Shown here: positions 33,624 to 43,191 of the stretch, piece by piece
How the letters are laid out: every line of letters starts with the position of its first letter
Position numbering within the stretch: position 1 is the first letter of the stretch
Notes under the pieces: model-generated
Database searches by the model: none
Told to the model about the DNA's origin: nothing
Seen by the model: the letters and a program-made list of their open reading frames with translations, nothing else
Assembly (NCBI GenBank): GCA_023433705.1
Contig: JAEYUC010000081.1
Span: 31,444-95,443 of the forward strand
Source: Pseudomonadota bacterium
Lineage (GTDB): Bacteria > Pseudomonadota > Gammaproteobacteria > Steroidobacterales > Steroidobacteraceae
Direction: 5' to 3'
Length of the DNA: 64,000 nt
Made by a program: the position numbers and the translations under genes

Positions 33624-34649
33624 TCAGGCCTTCGCTGTCTCGCCGAACGAAAGCGTGCTCTGCCGCTGGGACTGGCCGGGGGCGGTCATCCGCTGGATAC
33701 CTCCCGCATCGCGCGAAGGGAAGTAGTTCTGCGCGATGCCATCGTGCACGTTGATCATGTGCAGCTGGATCTTGTCGATGAGCTCATGCAGCCCGGGCTG
33801 GTCGAGCGTCGCGAGCGGCGCGCGCTCGATGAAACGCGCGGCGGTCTCGACGGCCTCGAGCACCGCGTCGCTGCGCGGGAGCGGGATCAGGGAGCCTTCG
33901 ATCTGCGATATGCAGAAGAGACAGGAGCGGGGGAACTGGTCGTCGCGCAGCAGGAACTGGAGCACGTCGGTGCGCCTGACGCGCGTGCGCATCCGGAGGC
34001 GGTACATCTGGTAGCCGGACAGCGACTTCAGCACGCTCATCCACTGCACGCTCTCGAAGGGCCGCAGCTCGGGGGTTTCGGCGGGCAGTAGTTGGGCGGA
34101 GCGCACGTCGACGATGCGGCTGGTCATGTCGGCGCGCTCGATGTTGCGGCCGAGGATCATGAACGTGTACGCGTCGTTGCGATTCATCGTGCCGTCGAGC
34201 ATGCCGGCGATGGTCTGCAGGGTGACGACGATGCGCTTGAGGAATTCGAAGCGTGTGCGCTTGGCGATGCCGGTGCCGACGTCGCGCGTGAACTCGGAGA
34301 AGAACTCGTTGAGCAGCTCCCAGGCTTCGGTGGGCAGTATCTCGCGCAGCGTGCGCGCGTTCTCGCGCGCGGCCGCGAGCGACGAGCAGATCGAACCCGG
34401 ATTCTGCTTGTCGGCGATCAGGAAGTGCACGACGTCGCGCTCTTCGCCGCGCGTGCCCCTGTCCTTGAACTGGGCATCGAAGTCCGCGCGGTTTCCGGAA
34501 ATGTCCACGAGCGGCAGCCAGCCCGGCGCGATGCCTCCCGGCAGGTCGAGCAGCAGGTTGGTGTTCACGCCGATGATGCGCGCGGTGTTCTCCGCGCGCT
34601 CGAGGTAGCGCGACAGCCAGTAAACGTTTTCTACGGTTCTAGCGAGCAT
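33624..34649 (-). CDS. Alpha-E (DUF403) domain protein
   Basis: The product is 341 aa, all-helical. The alpha-E family start is MLARTVENVYWLSRYLERAE, with repeated NTARI/NIERAD helices (ILGRNIERADMTSRIVDVRS). The EN-x-YW-x-RY and RAE residues are conserved in both alpha-E copies of this window. The function is biochemically undefined; by genomic association the family works with circularly permuted ATP-grasp ligases and transglutaminase-like proteins. It lies downstream of the ATP-grasp gene, separated by a 106-bp hairpin repeat. Confidence 0.92.
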   Translation of the reverse strand: MLARTVENVYWLSRYLERAENTARIIGVNTNLLLDLPGGIAPGWLPLVDISGNRADFDAQFKDRGTRGEERDVVHFLIADKQNPGSICSSLAAARENARTLREILPTEAWELLNEFFSEFTRDVGTGIAKRTRFEFLKRIVVTLQTIAGMLDGTMNRNDAYTFMILGRNIERADMTSRIVDVRSAQLLPAETPELRPFESVQWMSVLKSLSGYQMYRLRMRTRVRRTDVLQFLLRDDQFPRSCLFCISQIEGSLIPLPRSDAVLEAVETAARFIERAPLATLDQPGLHELIDKIQLHMINVHDGIAQNYFPSRDAGGIQRMTAPGQSQRQSTLSFGETAKA

Positions 34650-34656
34650 GTCGAGA

Positions 34657-34762
34657 GAAGACGGTGCCAGGCACGGAAAATCCGGGAGAAGCGGAGTGTC
34701 GTCGCGCCTGGCGCAGACGTATCGCCGCTTCTCCCGGATTTTCCGTGCCTGGCACCATCTTC
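34657..34762. repeat. Dispersed long inverted repeat, copy 1
   Basis: Two 38-base arms (34657-34694 and 34725-34762) are inverted copies with one mismatch, around a 30-base centre. The arms contain GGTGCCAGGCACGGAAAA, itself holding the small palindrome TGCCAGGCA. The right arm overlaps the stop codon of the ATP-grasp gene by two bases. Related elements lie at 47185-47282 and 63948-64000. It resembles a REP/BIME- or MITE-like element. Confidence 0.9.
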
Positions 34763-36212
34763 AACCTTCCGTATCCACTATCCAGGTGTCCTTGCTGCCG
34801 CCGCCCTGCGAGGAGTTGACGACGAGCGAGCCCTTGCGCAGCGCGACGCGTGTCAGTCCGCCGGTGGTCACCGCGGTCTGCGGGCCCGACAGGATGAACG
34901 GCCGCAGGTCGACGTGGCGCGGCTCGAGCCGGTCGTTGACCAGCGTCGGCACGGTGGACAGCGTCACCACCGGCTGCGCGATGAAGCTGCGCGGATCCGC
35001 CTTGAGCGATTCGGCGAACTTCGCGCGTTCGGATTTGCTCGACATCGGCCCCATGAGCATGCCGTAACCACCCGAGCCGTCCACCGGCTTCACGACGAGC
35101 TGCTCCAGGTGATCGAGCACGTGCGAGAGCTGCTTCTCCTCGCCACATCGCCACGACGGCACGTTCGGCAGGATCGCGTCCTCGCCGAGGTAGTACTTGA
35201 TCATGTCGGGCACGTACGTATAGACGAGTTTGTCGTCGGCGACGCCCGCGCCCGGCGCGTTCGCCAGCGCGACCTTGCCCGCGGCCCACGCACGCATCAG
35301 TCCCGGCACGCCGAGCGCCGAATCCTTGCGGAACACTTCCGGATCCAGGAAATCGTCGTCGATGCGTCGGTAGATCACGTCGACGCGCGTCCAACCGCGC
35401 ACCGTCTGCATGTACACGCAGTCGTCACTATCTACCGCGAGGTCGCGTCCCTCGACCAGCTCGCAGCCCATCTGCCGCGCGAGGTATGCATGTTCGAAGT
35501 ACGCCGAGTTGTAGATGCCCGGCGTGAGCACCACGACCTCGGGCCGCGTCTCCTTGCGCGGCGAGAGCGCGCTCAGCATGTCGTAGAGCTGCGAGGGGTA
35601 ATCGTCCACCGGCAGGATCGCCGCGCTCTCGAACAGCTCCGGGAACACGCGCTTCACGACCTGCCGGTTCTCGAGCATGTACGACACACCCGACGGAACG
35701 CGCAGGTTGTCCTCGAGCACGTACACCGTGCCGTCCTTGTCGCGGATCAGGTCCGAGCCGCAGATGTGCGCCCAGGTGCCGAGCGGTGGTTTGATCCCTT
35801 TCACGACGGAGCGGAAGTTCTTCGACGTCGAAATGATCGACGCAGGCATCAGCCCGTCGCGGATGAATTTCTGTCCGTGATAGCAGTCGTCGATGAACAG
35901 GTTCAGCGCGGCCGCGCGCTGGATCAGCCCCGCCTCGATCTTCTGCCACTCCTTGCGGGAGATCGTGCGCGGAATGATGTCGAGCGGCCAGGCACGGTCG
36001 ATCGAACCATCCTGTTCGTGGTAGACGGTGAACGTGATGCCCATCGCCTTGATGGCGAGCTCGGCCGCCTGCTGCCGCACCGCGATTTCGTCGCCGCCCA
36101 TGTCGGCGAGGTAACGCATGAGCGCGCGGCCCGCCACGCGCGCACCGCCGCCGGGACCCACGAGCTCATCGTGGAAGCCGGGAGAGGTGTATGACGTCCA
36201 ATCGGTCTTCAT
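34761..36212 (-). CDS. Circularly permuted ATP-grasp type 2 protein (DUF404/DUF407)
   Basis: The product is 483 aa. Family features are DRAWPLDIIPRTISRKEWQK near 75, QRAAALNLFIDDCYHGQKFI, LIRDKDGTVYVLEDNLRVPS followed by GVSYMLENR, and VVVLTPGIYNSAYFEHAYLA. The ATP/metal region has LEQLVVKPVDGSGGYGMLMG and the end LVVNSSQGGGSKDTWIVD. ATP-grasp enzymes form amide bonds through acyl-phosphates; this permuted branch is predicted, not shown, to make a peptide-like product. It is paralogous to the N-terminal half of the gene at 39818-42271. The start codon faces the divergent transglutaminase gene across 180 bp. Confidence 0.92.
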   Translation of the reverse strand: MKTDWTSYTSPGFHDELVGPGGGARVAGRALMRYLADMGGDEIAVRQQAAELAIKAMGITFTVYHEQDGSIDRAWPLDIIPRTISRKEWQKIEAGLIQRAAALNLFIDDCYHGQKFIRDGLMPASIISTSKNFRSVVKGIKPPLGTWAHICGSDLIRDKDGTVYVLEDNLRVPSGVSYMLENRQVVKRVFPELFESAAILPVDDYPSQLYDMLSALSPRKETRPEVVVLTPGIYNSAYFEHAYLARQMGCELVEGRDLAVDSDDCVYMQTVRGWTRVDVIYRRIDDDFLDPEVFRKDSALGVPGLMRAWAAGKVALANAPGAGVADDKLVYTYVPDMIKYYLGEDAILPNVPSWRCGEEKQLSHVLDHLEQLVVKPVDGSGGYGMLMGPMSSKSERAKFAESLKADPRSFIAQPVVTLSTVPTLVNDRLEPRHVDLRPFILSGPQTAVTTGGLTRVALRKGSLVVNSSQGGGSKDTWIVDTEG

Positions 36213-36317
36213 TCTTGGAGTGTGCTTTCGACCTCAAAATACCAGAGGCAAATGCCCGCGTTCAAAAAAGTGCGTCGATCACACGCTGACGCTTCGCCGT
36301 GGTGCCGACACTCGGAA

Positions 36318-36343
36318 AATGGCGCAATTTGGTGCGCGCCATT
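36318..36343. promoter_or_regulatory. Inverted repeat AATGGCGC-N10-GCGCCATT in the divergent promoter region
   Basis: Perfect 8-bp arms lie between the two divergent arms of the transglutaminase/ATP-grasp cluster. The position fits a shared operator. No regulator is encoded next to it. Confidence 0.4.
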
Positions 36344-36392
36344 GCCCATAGGTGCCGATCGGAGCTAACAGGACGCTGTGTAGAATGCGGTC

Positions 36393-39300
36393 GTGTCCAT
36401 CCACGTCGCGCTCAATCACGTAACCCACTATCGATACGACCGGCTCGTGGCGCTCGGGCCACAGGTCATCCGGCTGCGACCCGCACCGCACTGCCGCACG
36501 CGCATCCTGTCGTACGCGCTCAAGGTCGAGCCCGCCAAACATTTCATCAACTGGCAGCAGGATCCTCAATCTAACTACCTTGCGCGCTTCGTCTTCCCGG
36601 AGAAGACCACCGGGTTCCGCGTCGAGGTGGATCTCGTCGCCGAGATGGCGGTGCACAACCCGTTCGACTTCTTCCTAGAGCCGTTCGCCGAATTCGTTCC
36701 GTTCGAGTACCAGGCGGCCGAGAAGCGCGACCTCGCGCCCTACCTGGTGATGTTCCGCGGCGAGCCCAGGTTCAAGGAATACCTCCGCGGCATCCCGCGC
36801 GGGAAACGGCGCACGATCGATTTCCTGGTCGAACTGAACCTCAAGCTCTCGCGCGACATCCGTTATCTCATCCGCATGGTGCCGGGCGTGCAGACGCCCG
36901 AGCAGACGCTGACCAGGGCGTCCGGCTCCTGCCGCGACTCCGCGTGGCTGCTCGTGCAGCTGCTCAGGCACATGGGTCTCGCCGCGCGATTCGTTTCGGG
37001 TTACCTGATCCAGCTCAAGCCGGACATGAAATCGCTCGACGGACCGTCGGGCCCCGAGAAGGACTTCACCGACCTGCACGCCTGGTGCGAGGTCTATCTA
37101 CCCGGCGCGGGCTGGATAGGGCTCGATCCGACCTCGGGCCTGCTCGCGGGCGAGGGGCACATCCCGCTGGCGTGCACGCCGGAGCCCGTCTCGGCCGCGC
37201 CGGTCACGGGCGCGGTCGACAGGGCCGAGGTCGATTTCCAGCATCACATGCGCGTCGAACGCATCCACGAAGCGCCGCGCGTCACGAAGCCGTATACCGA
37301 GGACCAGTGGACGGCGATCGAGCGGCTGGGTCACGAGATCGACGCGAAACTCGCCGACGGCGATGTGCGCCTCACGATGGGCGGTGAGCCCACGTTCGTC
37401 TCCGTCGACGATCCCGACGGTGCGGAGTGGAATACCGCGGCTCTCGGGCCCGACAAGCGCCGTCTTGCGATCGAGCTCTACAACCGCCTCAAGCAGAAAT
37501 ACGCGCCGCAGGGTCTCAGCCACTTCGGCCAGGGCAAGTGGTATCCGGGCGAGCAGCTGCCACGCTGGTCGCTCAACTGCTTCTGGCGACGCGATGGCGA
37601 GCCCGTCTGGCGCAACCCCGCGTTGTTCGACGACGAAAAGCGGGATCGCGGCATCACGGAGGCGATCGCCGCCTCGTTCCTGGCGACACTCGCGGGAAAG
37701 CTGGGACTGACGCCGGAGCATGCCTTCGCCGCGTACGAGGACACGTTCTATTACATGTGGCGCGAGCGACGGCTGCCGTCGAACGTCGATCCGTTCGATT
37801 CGCGGCTCGACGATCCGCAGGAACGCGAACGGCTCGCGCGCATTTTCGAACAGGGACTCAACACCGTCGTGGGCCACGTGTTGCCGATCACGCGCGACTC
37901 GTCGGGACAGCGATGGCAGTCCGGTCCCTGGTTCCTGCGGCGTGAGCGCTGTTACCTCGTGCCGGGCGATTCGCCGATCGGCTACCGCCTGCCACTCGAC
38001 TCGCAGCCGTGGGTCGCCAGGACCGACTATCCATACACCACCGACCCGGATCCGATGTCGGCGCCGCGACCACTGCCGGCCCACGCGGAAATCCGCGGCC
38101 AGTTGCGCACGGGTAGCGAGCCGCCCGACGACGTCGGGATCTTCCGTAACCCCGAACAGTATCCGCAGATGGGTCCGCCGTCCGGCGAAGCGCGTGGCGA
38201 CGCGGACGGAACTCGCGGCCACGGCGAAGCCGATGCCGCGGACAGGCGGATGTCCGAGGTTCCCGCGACGCACCGCGCACCCGAGCTGTTCGAATCCGCC
38301 GCCCACATCACGCGCACCGCGATGTGCGTGGAGCCGCGCGAGGGCATCCTGTACGTCTTCATGCCGCCGACCAACCGGCTCGAGGACTATCTGGAGCTCG
38401 TCACCGCGATCGAATCCACGGCCGAGGATCTCTCGGTGCCCGTGGTGCTCGAGGGATACGAGCCTCCCAAGGACGCGCGCCTGAACTCGTTCCGGGTGAC
38501 GCCGGACCCGGGCGTCATCGAGGTCAACATCCATCCGTCGGGAAGCTGGGACGAACTGGTCGACCGCACGACACATCTCTACGACGCGGCGCGGCAGACG
38601 CGGCTAACTACCGAGAAGTTCATGCTCGACGGTCGCCACACCGGCACCGGCGGCGGCAACCACTTCGTGCTCGGCGGCGCGACGCCGGCGGACTCGCCAT
38701 TCCTGCGCCGGCCCGACCTGCTGCGCAGCCTGCTCGCCTACTGGCACAACCATCCGTCGCTGTCCTATCTGTTCAGCGGCCTGTTCATCGGCCCGACTTC
38801 TCAGGCGCCGCGTGTCGACGAGGCGCGCAACGATTCGCTCTACGAGCTCGAGCTCGCGTTCAAACAATTGCCGCCGGTCGGGCAGCGCACGCCGCCCTGG
38901 CTCGTCGACCGCCTGTTCCGCAACCTGCTGATCGACTCGACCGGCAACACGCACCGCGCCGAGTTCTGCATCGACAAGATGTTCTCGCCCGACGGCAATA
39001 CCGGCCGGCTGGGATTGCTCGAGATGCGCGCATTCGAGATGCCACCGCACGAGCGCATGAGTCTCTCGCAGCAGTTGCTGCTGCGATCGCTGATCGCGCG
39101 CTTCTGGAAGGAGCCCTATCAACCCGCCCGCCTGGCGCGCTGGGGCACGGAGCTGCACGACCGCTTCATGCTGCCGTATTTCGTCGAGCGCGATTTCGCG
39201 GACGTCATCGCCGAGCAGAAGGCGGCTGGCCTGCCGCTGGAAGTCGAGTGGTTCGCGCCGCACTTCGAATTCCGATTTCCGAAGTACGGCGACTTCTCCG

Positions 39301-39815
39301 TGCTCGGCGCCGAGGTCGAACTGCGCCAGGCGCTCGAGCCCTGGCACGTGATGGGCGAAGAGGGCGCGATCGGCGGCACGGTGCGTTACGTGGATTCGTC
39401 GGTCGAAAGACTGCAGGTGAAAGTGACCGGGCTCCCGCCGGATCGTTACGCACTGACCTGCAACGGACGGCGAATCCCGTTGCGTCCGACTGGCATGGTG
39501 GGCGAATTCGTCGCGGGCGTGCGTTACAAGGCGTGGTCGCCCGCATCCTCGCTGCATCCGCTCATCCAATCCCATTCGCCGCTGACGTTCGACCTGCTCG
39601 ACACGTGGATGAACCGCTCCATGGGCGGCGCGCAATATCACGTCGCGCATCCCGGTGGCCGCAACTACGACACCTTCCCGGTGAACGCCTTCGAATCGGA
39701 AAGTCGGCGGCTCGCGAGATTTGTCAGAATGGGGCACACGCCCGATCGATTGGCGCCGCCGTTGGAATCGCCAAACCCCGAGTTCCCGTTCACGCTCGAT
39801 CTGCGTAAAGTCTGA
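36393..39815 (+). CDS. Transglutaminase-like protein fused to DUF2126
   Basis: The product is 1140 aa from a GTG start. The N-terminal bacterial transglutaminase region (1-90, MSIHVALNHVTHYRYDR) precedes a transglutaminase/protease core with triad Cys180 (SGSCRDSAWLL), His229 (DLHAWCEVYL) and Asp245 (IGLDPTSG). The long C-terminal DUF2126 part (about 300-1130) has LTMGGEPTFVSVDDPDG, SHFGQGKWYPGEQLPRWSLN, TGGGNHFVLGGATPADSPFL and AQYHVAHPGGRNYDTFPVNA. DUF2126 has been proposed to contain a ligase-like domain. It heads a three-gene plus-strand operon, with only 2 bp to the next gene. Product unknown; a cytoplasmic amide-forming or -exchanging role is inferred. Confidence 0.93.
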   Translation: MSIHVALNHVTHYRYDRLVALGPQVIRLRPAPHCRTRILSYALKVEPAKHFINWQQDPQSNYLARFVFPEKTTGFRVEVDLVAEMAVHNPFDFFLEPFAEFVPFEYQAAEKRDLAPYLVMFRGEPRFKEYLRGIPRGKRRTIDFLVELNLKLSRDIRYLIRMVPGVQTPEQTLTRASGSCRDSAWLLVQLLRHMGLAARFVSGYLIQLKPDMKSLDGPSGPEKDFTDLHAWCEVYLPGAGWIGLDPTSGLLAGEGHIPLACTPEPVSAAPVTGAVDRAEVDFQHHMRVERIHEAPRVTKPYTEDQWTAIERLGHEIDAKLADGDVRLTMGGEPTFVSVDDPDGAEWNTAALGPDKRRLAIELYNRLKQKYAPQGLSHFGQGKWYPGEQLPRWSLNCFWRRDGEPVWRNPALFDDEKRDRGITEAIAASFLATLAGKLGLTPEHAFAAYEDTFYYMWRERRLPSNVDPFDSRLDDPQERERLARIFEQGLNTVVGHVLPITRDSSGQRWQSGPWFLRRERCYLVPGDSPIGYRLPLDSQPWVARTDYPYTTDPDPMSAPRPLPAHAEIRGQLRTGSEPPDDVGIFRNPEQYPQMGPPSGEARGDADGTRGHGEADAADRRMSEVPATHRAPELFESAAHITRTAMCVEPREGILYVFMPPTNRLEDYLELVTAIESTAEDLSVPVVLEGYEPPKDARLNSFRVTPDPGVIEVNIHPSGSWDELVDRTTHLYDAARQTRLTTEKFMLDGRHTGTGGGNHFVLGGATPADSPFLRRPDLLRSLLAYWHNHPSLSYLFSGLFIGPTSQAPRVDEARNDSLYELELAFKQLPPVGQRTPPWLVDRLFRNLLIDSTGNTHRAEFCIDKMFSPDGNTGRLGLLEMRAFEMPPHERMSLSQQLLLRSLIARFWKEPYQPARLARWGTELHDRFMLPYFVERDFADVIAEQKAAGLPLEVEWFAPHFEFRFPKYGDFSVLGAEVELRQALEPWHVMGEEGAIGGTVRYVDSSVERLQVKVTGLPPDRYALTCNGRRIPLRPTGMVGEFVAGVRYKAWSPASSLHPLIQSHSPLTFDLLDTWMNRSMGGAQYHVAHPGGRNYDTFPVNAFESESRRLARFVRMGHTPDRLAPPLESPNPEFPFTLDLRKV

Positions 39816-39817
39816 CG

Positions 39818-42271
39818 ATGATGCGTGCGGTTCCCGAGCCCGCCGGACAATTGCGCTACGACGAGCTGCACGACCACCAGGGCGCCATGCGCGAGCACTG
39901 GCGGCCGCTCGTCGATCGCCTGCGCCCGGGCGATTCGTCCGACGCGGTGCGCCGTTCGCTCGAGCTGACGCGCCGTCTCGTCGTCGAGAACGGCGTCACT
40001 TACAACGTCTACGCGGACCCGCAGGGCGCCGACCGCCCGTGGGCGCTCGATCCGCTGCCGTTCCTGGTTCCCCCGGCCGAGTGGCAGACCATTGAGGCGG
40101 GCGTCGCGCAGCGCGCGCGGCTGCTGAACGAGCTGCTCGCGGATCTCTATGGTCCGCAGCGCCTGATCGCCGAGGGCCACGTCCCGGCCGAGCTCGCGTA
40201 CGGGCATCCTAACTACCTTTGGCCCTGCCAGGGACTCGAGCCCGTGGACGGCACCTGGCTGCACGTGTACGCGGCGGACCTCGCGCGCGCGCCCGATGGC
40301 CGCTGGTGGCTGCTGGCAGATCGCACGCAGACGCCTTCGGGCGCAGGCTACGCGCTCGAGAATCGCGAGATCCTCGAGCAGGTCCATCCCGAGCTGATTT
40401 CCGACATGTCCGTGCGGCGCGTGCGCGGCTTCTTCGCGATCCTGCGCGAACGCCTGCTCAACTGCATGGTCAGCGACGACCCGCCGCTCGCGGTGATCCT
40501 GACGCCCGGTCCGTACAACGAGACGTACTTCGAACACGCCTTCCTCGCCCGGCAGCTCGGCATTCCGCTGGTCGAAGGTCACGATCTCACCGTGCGCGGC
40601 GCGACAGTGTTCCTCAAGACGCTGGGCGGCCTGCGCCGCGTGCAGGCGATCTTCCGCCGGCTCGACGACGATTACTGCGATCCGCTCGAGCTGCGTGGCG
40701 ATTCCGCGCTCGGCATCCCGGGGTTGTTAGGCGCGTTGCGCGCCGGTCGCGTGATGGTGTCGAACGCGCTCGGCTCGGGCGTGCTCGAGTCGGCGGCATG
40801 GCTCGGCTTCCTGCCGCCGATCGCCGAGCGCCTCATCGGCGAGCGGCTGCTGCTGCCCGAAGTTGCCACGTGGTGGCTGGGCGAGAAGCCCGCATTCGAC
40901 TACGTGCTGGCGCATCTCGACCATCTCGTCATAAAACCCGCGTACCCCAACCAGCGTTTCGAGCCAATCTTCGGCAATGCGCTCACGGGCAAGGATCGCG
41001 AGGCGCTGATCGAACGGCTGCGCAACCGCCCGTACGCCTATGTCGCGCAGGAACACCTGCAGCTGTCGCAGGCGCCGGTCTGGAAGTCGTCGGCGCCTGG
41101 CCAGTCGGCGGCGCGGGCGGAGTTCGAGTCGCGCGCGCTCACGATCCGCGTCTACGCCATCGTCACGCCCAGCGGCGTTCACGTGATGCCGGGCGGACTG
41201 GCGCGCGTCGCGCATGACGGCCAGGCGGACGTCGTCTCCACGCAGCGCGGCGGCGGCGCCAAGGACATCTGGGTCCTCCCGGCCTCGGATCCGCACGAGG
41301 AGACCCTGGCCGACGTTCAACCTGCACGCATCGCGCCGGCCGAGCGCAAGGACTACATACCTTCCCGCCTCGTCGAGAACCTTTACTGGCTGGGACGCTA
41401 CACGGTGCGTTGCGAAAACAGTGCGCGCCTGCTGTTGCGCACGCTCGCCGCGCGCAGCGACTCGCGCGTCTGGAATCACGCCCGGGACATCTGTCGCGCG
41501 CTCGGTGCGGTCCCGCCGTCGACCGACGTGCCGGACGCGCTGCGCGCGCCCGAATCGCACGGGCTGCGCGGCGACGTCAAACATCTCGCCTGGTGCGCCT
41601 CGCAGGTGCGCAACCGGCTGTCGGCGCGTTACTGGCGCGGGGTAGTGAGCCTGCAGCGCCAGATGCAGGAAGCGGCCGTCTCGCGCGGCAGCAGCCGCGA
41701 GGTCTACGAACGCGTGTTGCTCTCGCTCGCCGCGCTCATGGGTTTCACCGAGGAAGACATGATGCACGACGAGGGCTGGCGCCTCATGCGGCTCGGCCGT
41801 CGCATCGAGCGCATGCAGTTCATCGCCGGCATCCTCGAGCGACAGCTGCGCAGCGCACATGCCACGCGTCCGGAGACCGTGGAATGGCTGCTCGACGTGT
41901 GCGACAGCTCGCCTATCTACCGCACGCGCTACGCCGGAGCGCCGCGCCTGTCCCAGATGATGAACCTGCTGGTCTACGACGACCGCCATCCCATCGCGCT
42001 CGCGTTCCAGCGCCGCTCGATCGAGCGCGATCTCGACGACCTGGCGCGCGCGCTGGCCGGCGAACGCGAACGCGGTTTGCCCGACATGCCGCTGCTGCCC
42101 GCCGGCGCCGGCGAGTTGCTCGACGTTCCGGGCGCGGCCGGCGACGAGATGCGCTCGGAGCTCGCCGACGAGCTCGCGCGCGTGGGCACCGGGTCGGCCG
42201 AACTGTCCGACCGGCTGTCGCGCCGCTACTTCGCGCTCATCGAATCCGACACGCACGCGCTTGCGACCTGA
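39818..42271 (+). CDS. Fused circularly permuted ATP-grasp and alpha-E protein
   Basis: The product is 817 aa. Residues 1 to about 500 form a circularly permuted ATP-grasp domain (PWALDPLPFLVPPAEWQTIE, TPSGAGYALENREIL, VILTPGPYNETYFEHAFLAR, LDHLVIKPAYPNQRF, QRGGGAKDIWVL). Residues about 510-810 form an alpha-E domain (SRLVENLYWLGRYTVRCENS, LMRLGRRIERMQFIAGILER). It is thus a one-chain version of the two separate minus-strand genes at 33.6-36.2 kb. The GGSGGYG-type loop of the stand-alone ATP-grasp protein is not conserved here (PAYPNQRF), so one copy may be altered or specialised. It lies between two transglutaminase genes, 2-4 bp from each. Confidence 0.93.
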   Translation: MMRAVPEPAGQLRYDELHDHQGAMREHWRPLVDRLRPGDSSDAVRRSLELTRRLVVENGVTYNVYADPQGADRPWALDPLPFLVPPAEWQTIEAGVAQRARLLNELLADLYGPQRLIAEGHVPAELAYGHPNYLWPCQGLEPVDGTWLHVYAADLARAPDGRWWLLADRTQTPSGAGYALENREILEQVHPELISDMSVRRVRGFFAILRERLLNCMVSDDPPLAVILTPGPYNETYFEHAFLARQLGIPLVEGHDLTVRGATVFLKTLGGLRRVQAIFRRLDDDYCDPLELRGDSALGIPGLLGALRAGRVMVSNALGSGVLESAAWLGFLPPIAERLIGERLLLPEVATWWLGEKPAFDYVLAHLDHLVIKPAYPNQRFEPIFGNALTGKDREALIERLRNRPYAYVAQEHLQLSQAPVWKSSAPGQSAARAEFESRALTIRVYAIVTPSGVHVMPGGLARVAHDGQADVVSTQRGGGAKDIWVLPASDPHEETLADVQPARIAPAERKDYIPSRLVENLYWLGRYTVRCENSARLLLRTLAARSDSRVWNHARDICRALGAVPPSTDVPDALRAPESHGLRGDVKHLAWCASQVRNRLSARYWRGVVSLQRQMQEAAVSRGSSREVYERVLLSLAALMGFTEEDMMHDEGWRLMRLGRRIERMQFIAGILERQLRSAHATRPETVEWLLDVCDSSPIYRTRYAGAPRLSQMMNLLVYDDRHPIALAFQRRSIERDLDDLARALAGERERGLPDMPLLPAGAGELLDVPGAAGDEMRSELADELARVGTGSAELSDRLSRRYFALIESDTHALAT

Positions 42272-42275
42272 CCCC

Positions 42276-43181
42276 ATGACCGTCCGTTACCGCATCCGCC
42301 ACGAGACCGCGTACAGCTACGACGCGGACGTCGTGCACTCGCACCACCTGCTGCACCTGGTGCCGCGCCCGGCGCCCTACCAGCAATGCCTCGAGCACGA
42401 GATCGAGATCTCGCCGATGCCGAATCGGCGCGTCGCGGACATCGACGCGTTCGGCAACCCGATGTTGCGCATCGAGCTGGTGCAGGCGCATCGCGAGCTG
42501 CGCGTCGTGTCGCAGATGCAGGTCGAAGTGCACGCGCGGCCCGCGGTGCTCGCGGACACCACCGAGCCCTGGGAGAAGGTGCGCGACGCGTTCCGCTACC
42601 GGGGCGCGTGGCCGTCGCGCGACGAGCTCGATGCGGCGCGTTTTCGCCACGAATCGCCACACGTCAAGCTCAAGAAGGCGTTCACTGACTACTCCGCCGG
42701 ATGTTTCCCCGACGGCGCGCCCATCCTCGCCTGCGCCGAGCGCCTGAGCACGAAGCTGCACGCGGACATCGAATACGTTCCGGGCGTCACGACGATCGGC
42801 ACTCCCGCCACCGAACTACTCGAGACGCGGCGCGGCGTGTGCCAGGACTTCGCTCATCTCATGATCGCCTGCCTGCGGTCGCGGGGCCTGCCGGCGCGCT
42901 ACGTGAGCGGTTACCTGCGCACGCACGCGACCGTCGGCGCGGAGCAGCGCGAGGTCGTGGGCGCCGGTGCGTCACATGCCTGGGTGGCCGTGTGGAGTCC
43001 GCCGTACGGGTGGATAGAGTTCGATCCCACGAACGGCTGCTTCGCGGGCACTGACCACGTCGCGGTCGCATGGGGCCGCGACTTCGGCGACGTCTCGCCG
43101 CTGCGCGGCGTGATCGTCGGCGGCGGGGAGCACCAGTTGTCGGTCAACGTGATCGTCGAGCCGGCGCAGCCCGGCGCCTAG
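42276..43181 (+). CDS. Transglutaminase-like superfamily protein
   Basis: The product is 301 aa from the ATG at 42276. The bacterial transglutaminase N-terminal domain (1-90, MTVRYRIRHETAYSYDADVV) is followed by the core, with Cys189 in TRRGVCQDFAHLMI, His234 in GASHAWVAVWSPPYG and Asp250 in IEFDPTNGC. The end ISPLRGVIVGGGEHQL-like block is usual for this family. No signal peptide is seen, so the protein is probably cytoplasmic. It is the third gene of the operon; the triad suggests a cysteine peptidase or amidase/transpeptidase acting on the ATP-grasp product. Confidence 0.92.
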   Translation: MTVRYRIRHETAYSYDADVVHSHHLLHLVPRPAPYQQCLEHEIEISPMPNRRVADIDAFGNPMLRIELVQAHRELRVVSQMQVEVHARPAVLADTTEPWEKVRDAFRYRGAWPSRDELDAARFRHESPHVKLKKAFTDYSAGCFPDGAPILACAERLSTKLHADIEYVPGVTTIGTPATELLETRRGVCQDFAHLMIACLRSRGLPARYVSGYLRTHATVGAEQREVVGAGASHAWVAVWSPPYGWIEFDPTNGCFAGTDHVAVAWGRDFGDVSPLRGVIVGGGEHQLSVNVIVEPAQPGA

Positions 43182-43191
43182 GAAGCGGTCA

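Noticed and set aside
34092..36194. 700-aa plus-strand frame across the alpha-E and ATP-grasp genes
   Set aside because: Antisense to two well-matched families and crosses an intergenic hairpin repeat.
36332..36348. Sigma-54-like promoter (TGGTGCG...TTGC) before the transglutaminase operon
   Set aside because: GG and GC dinucleotides are one base too far apart for the -24/-12 spacing.
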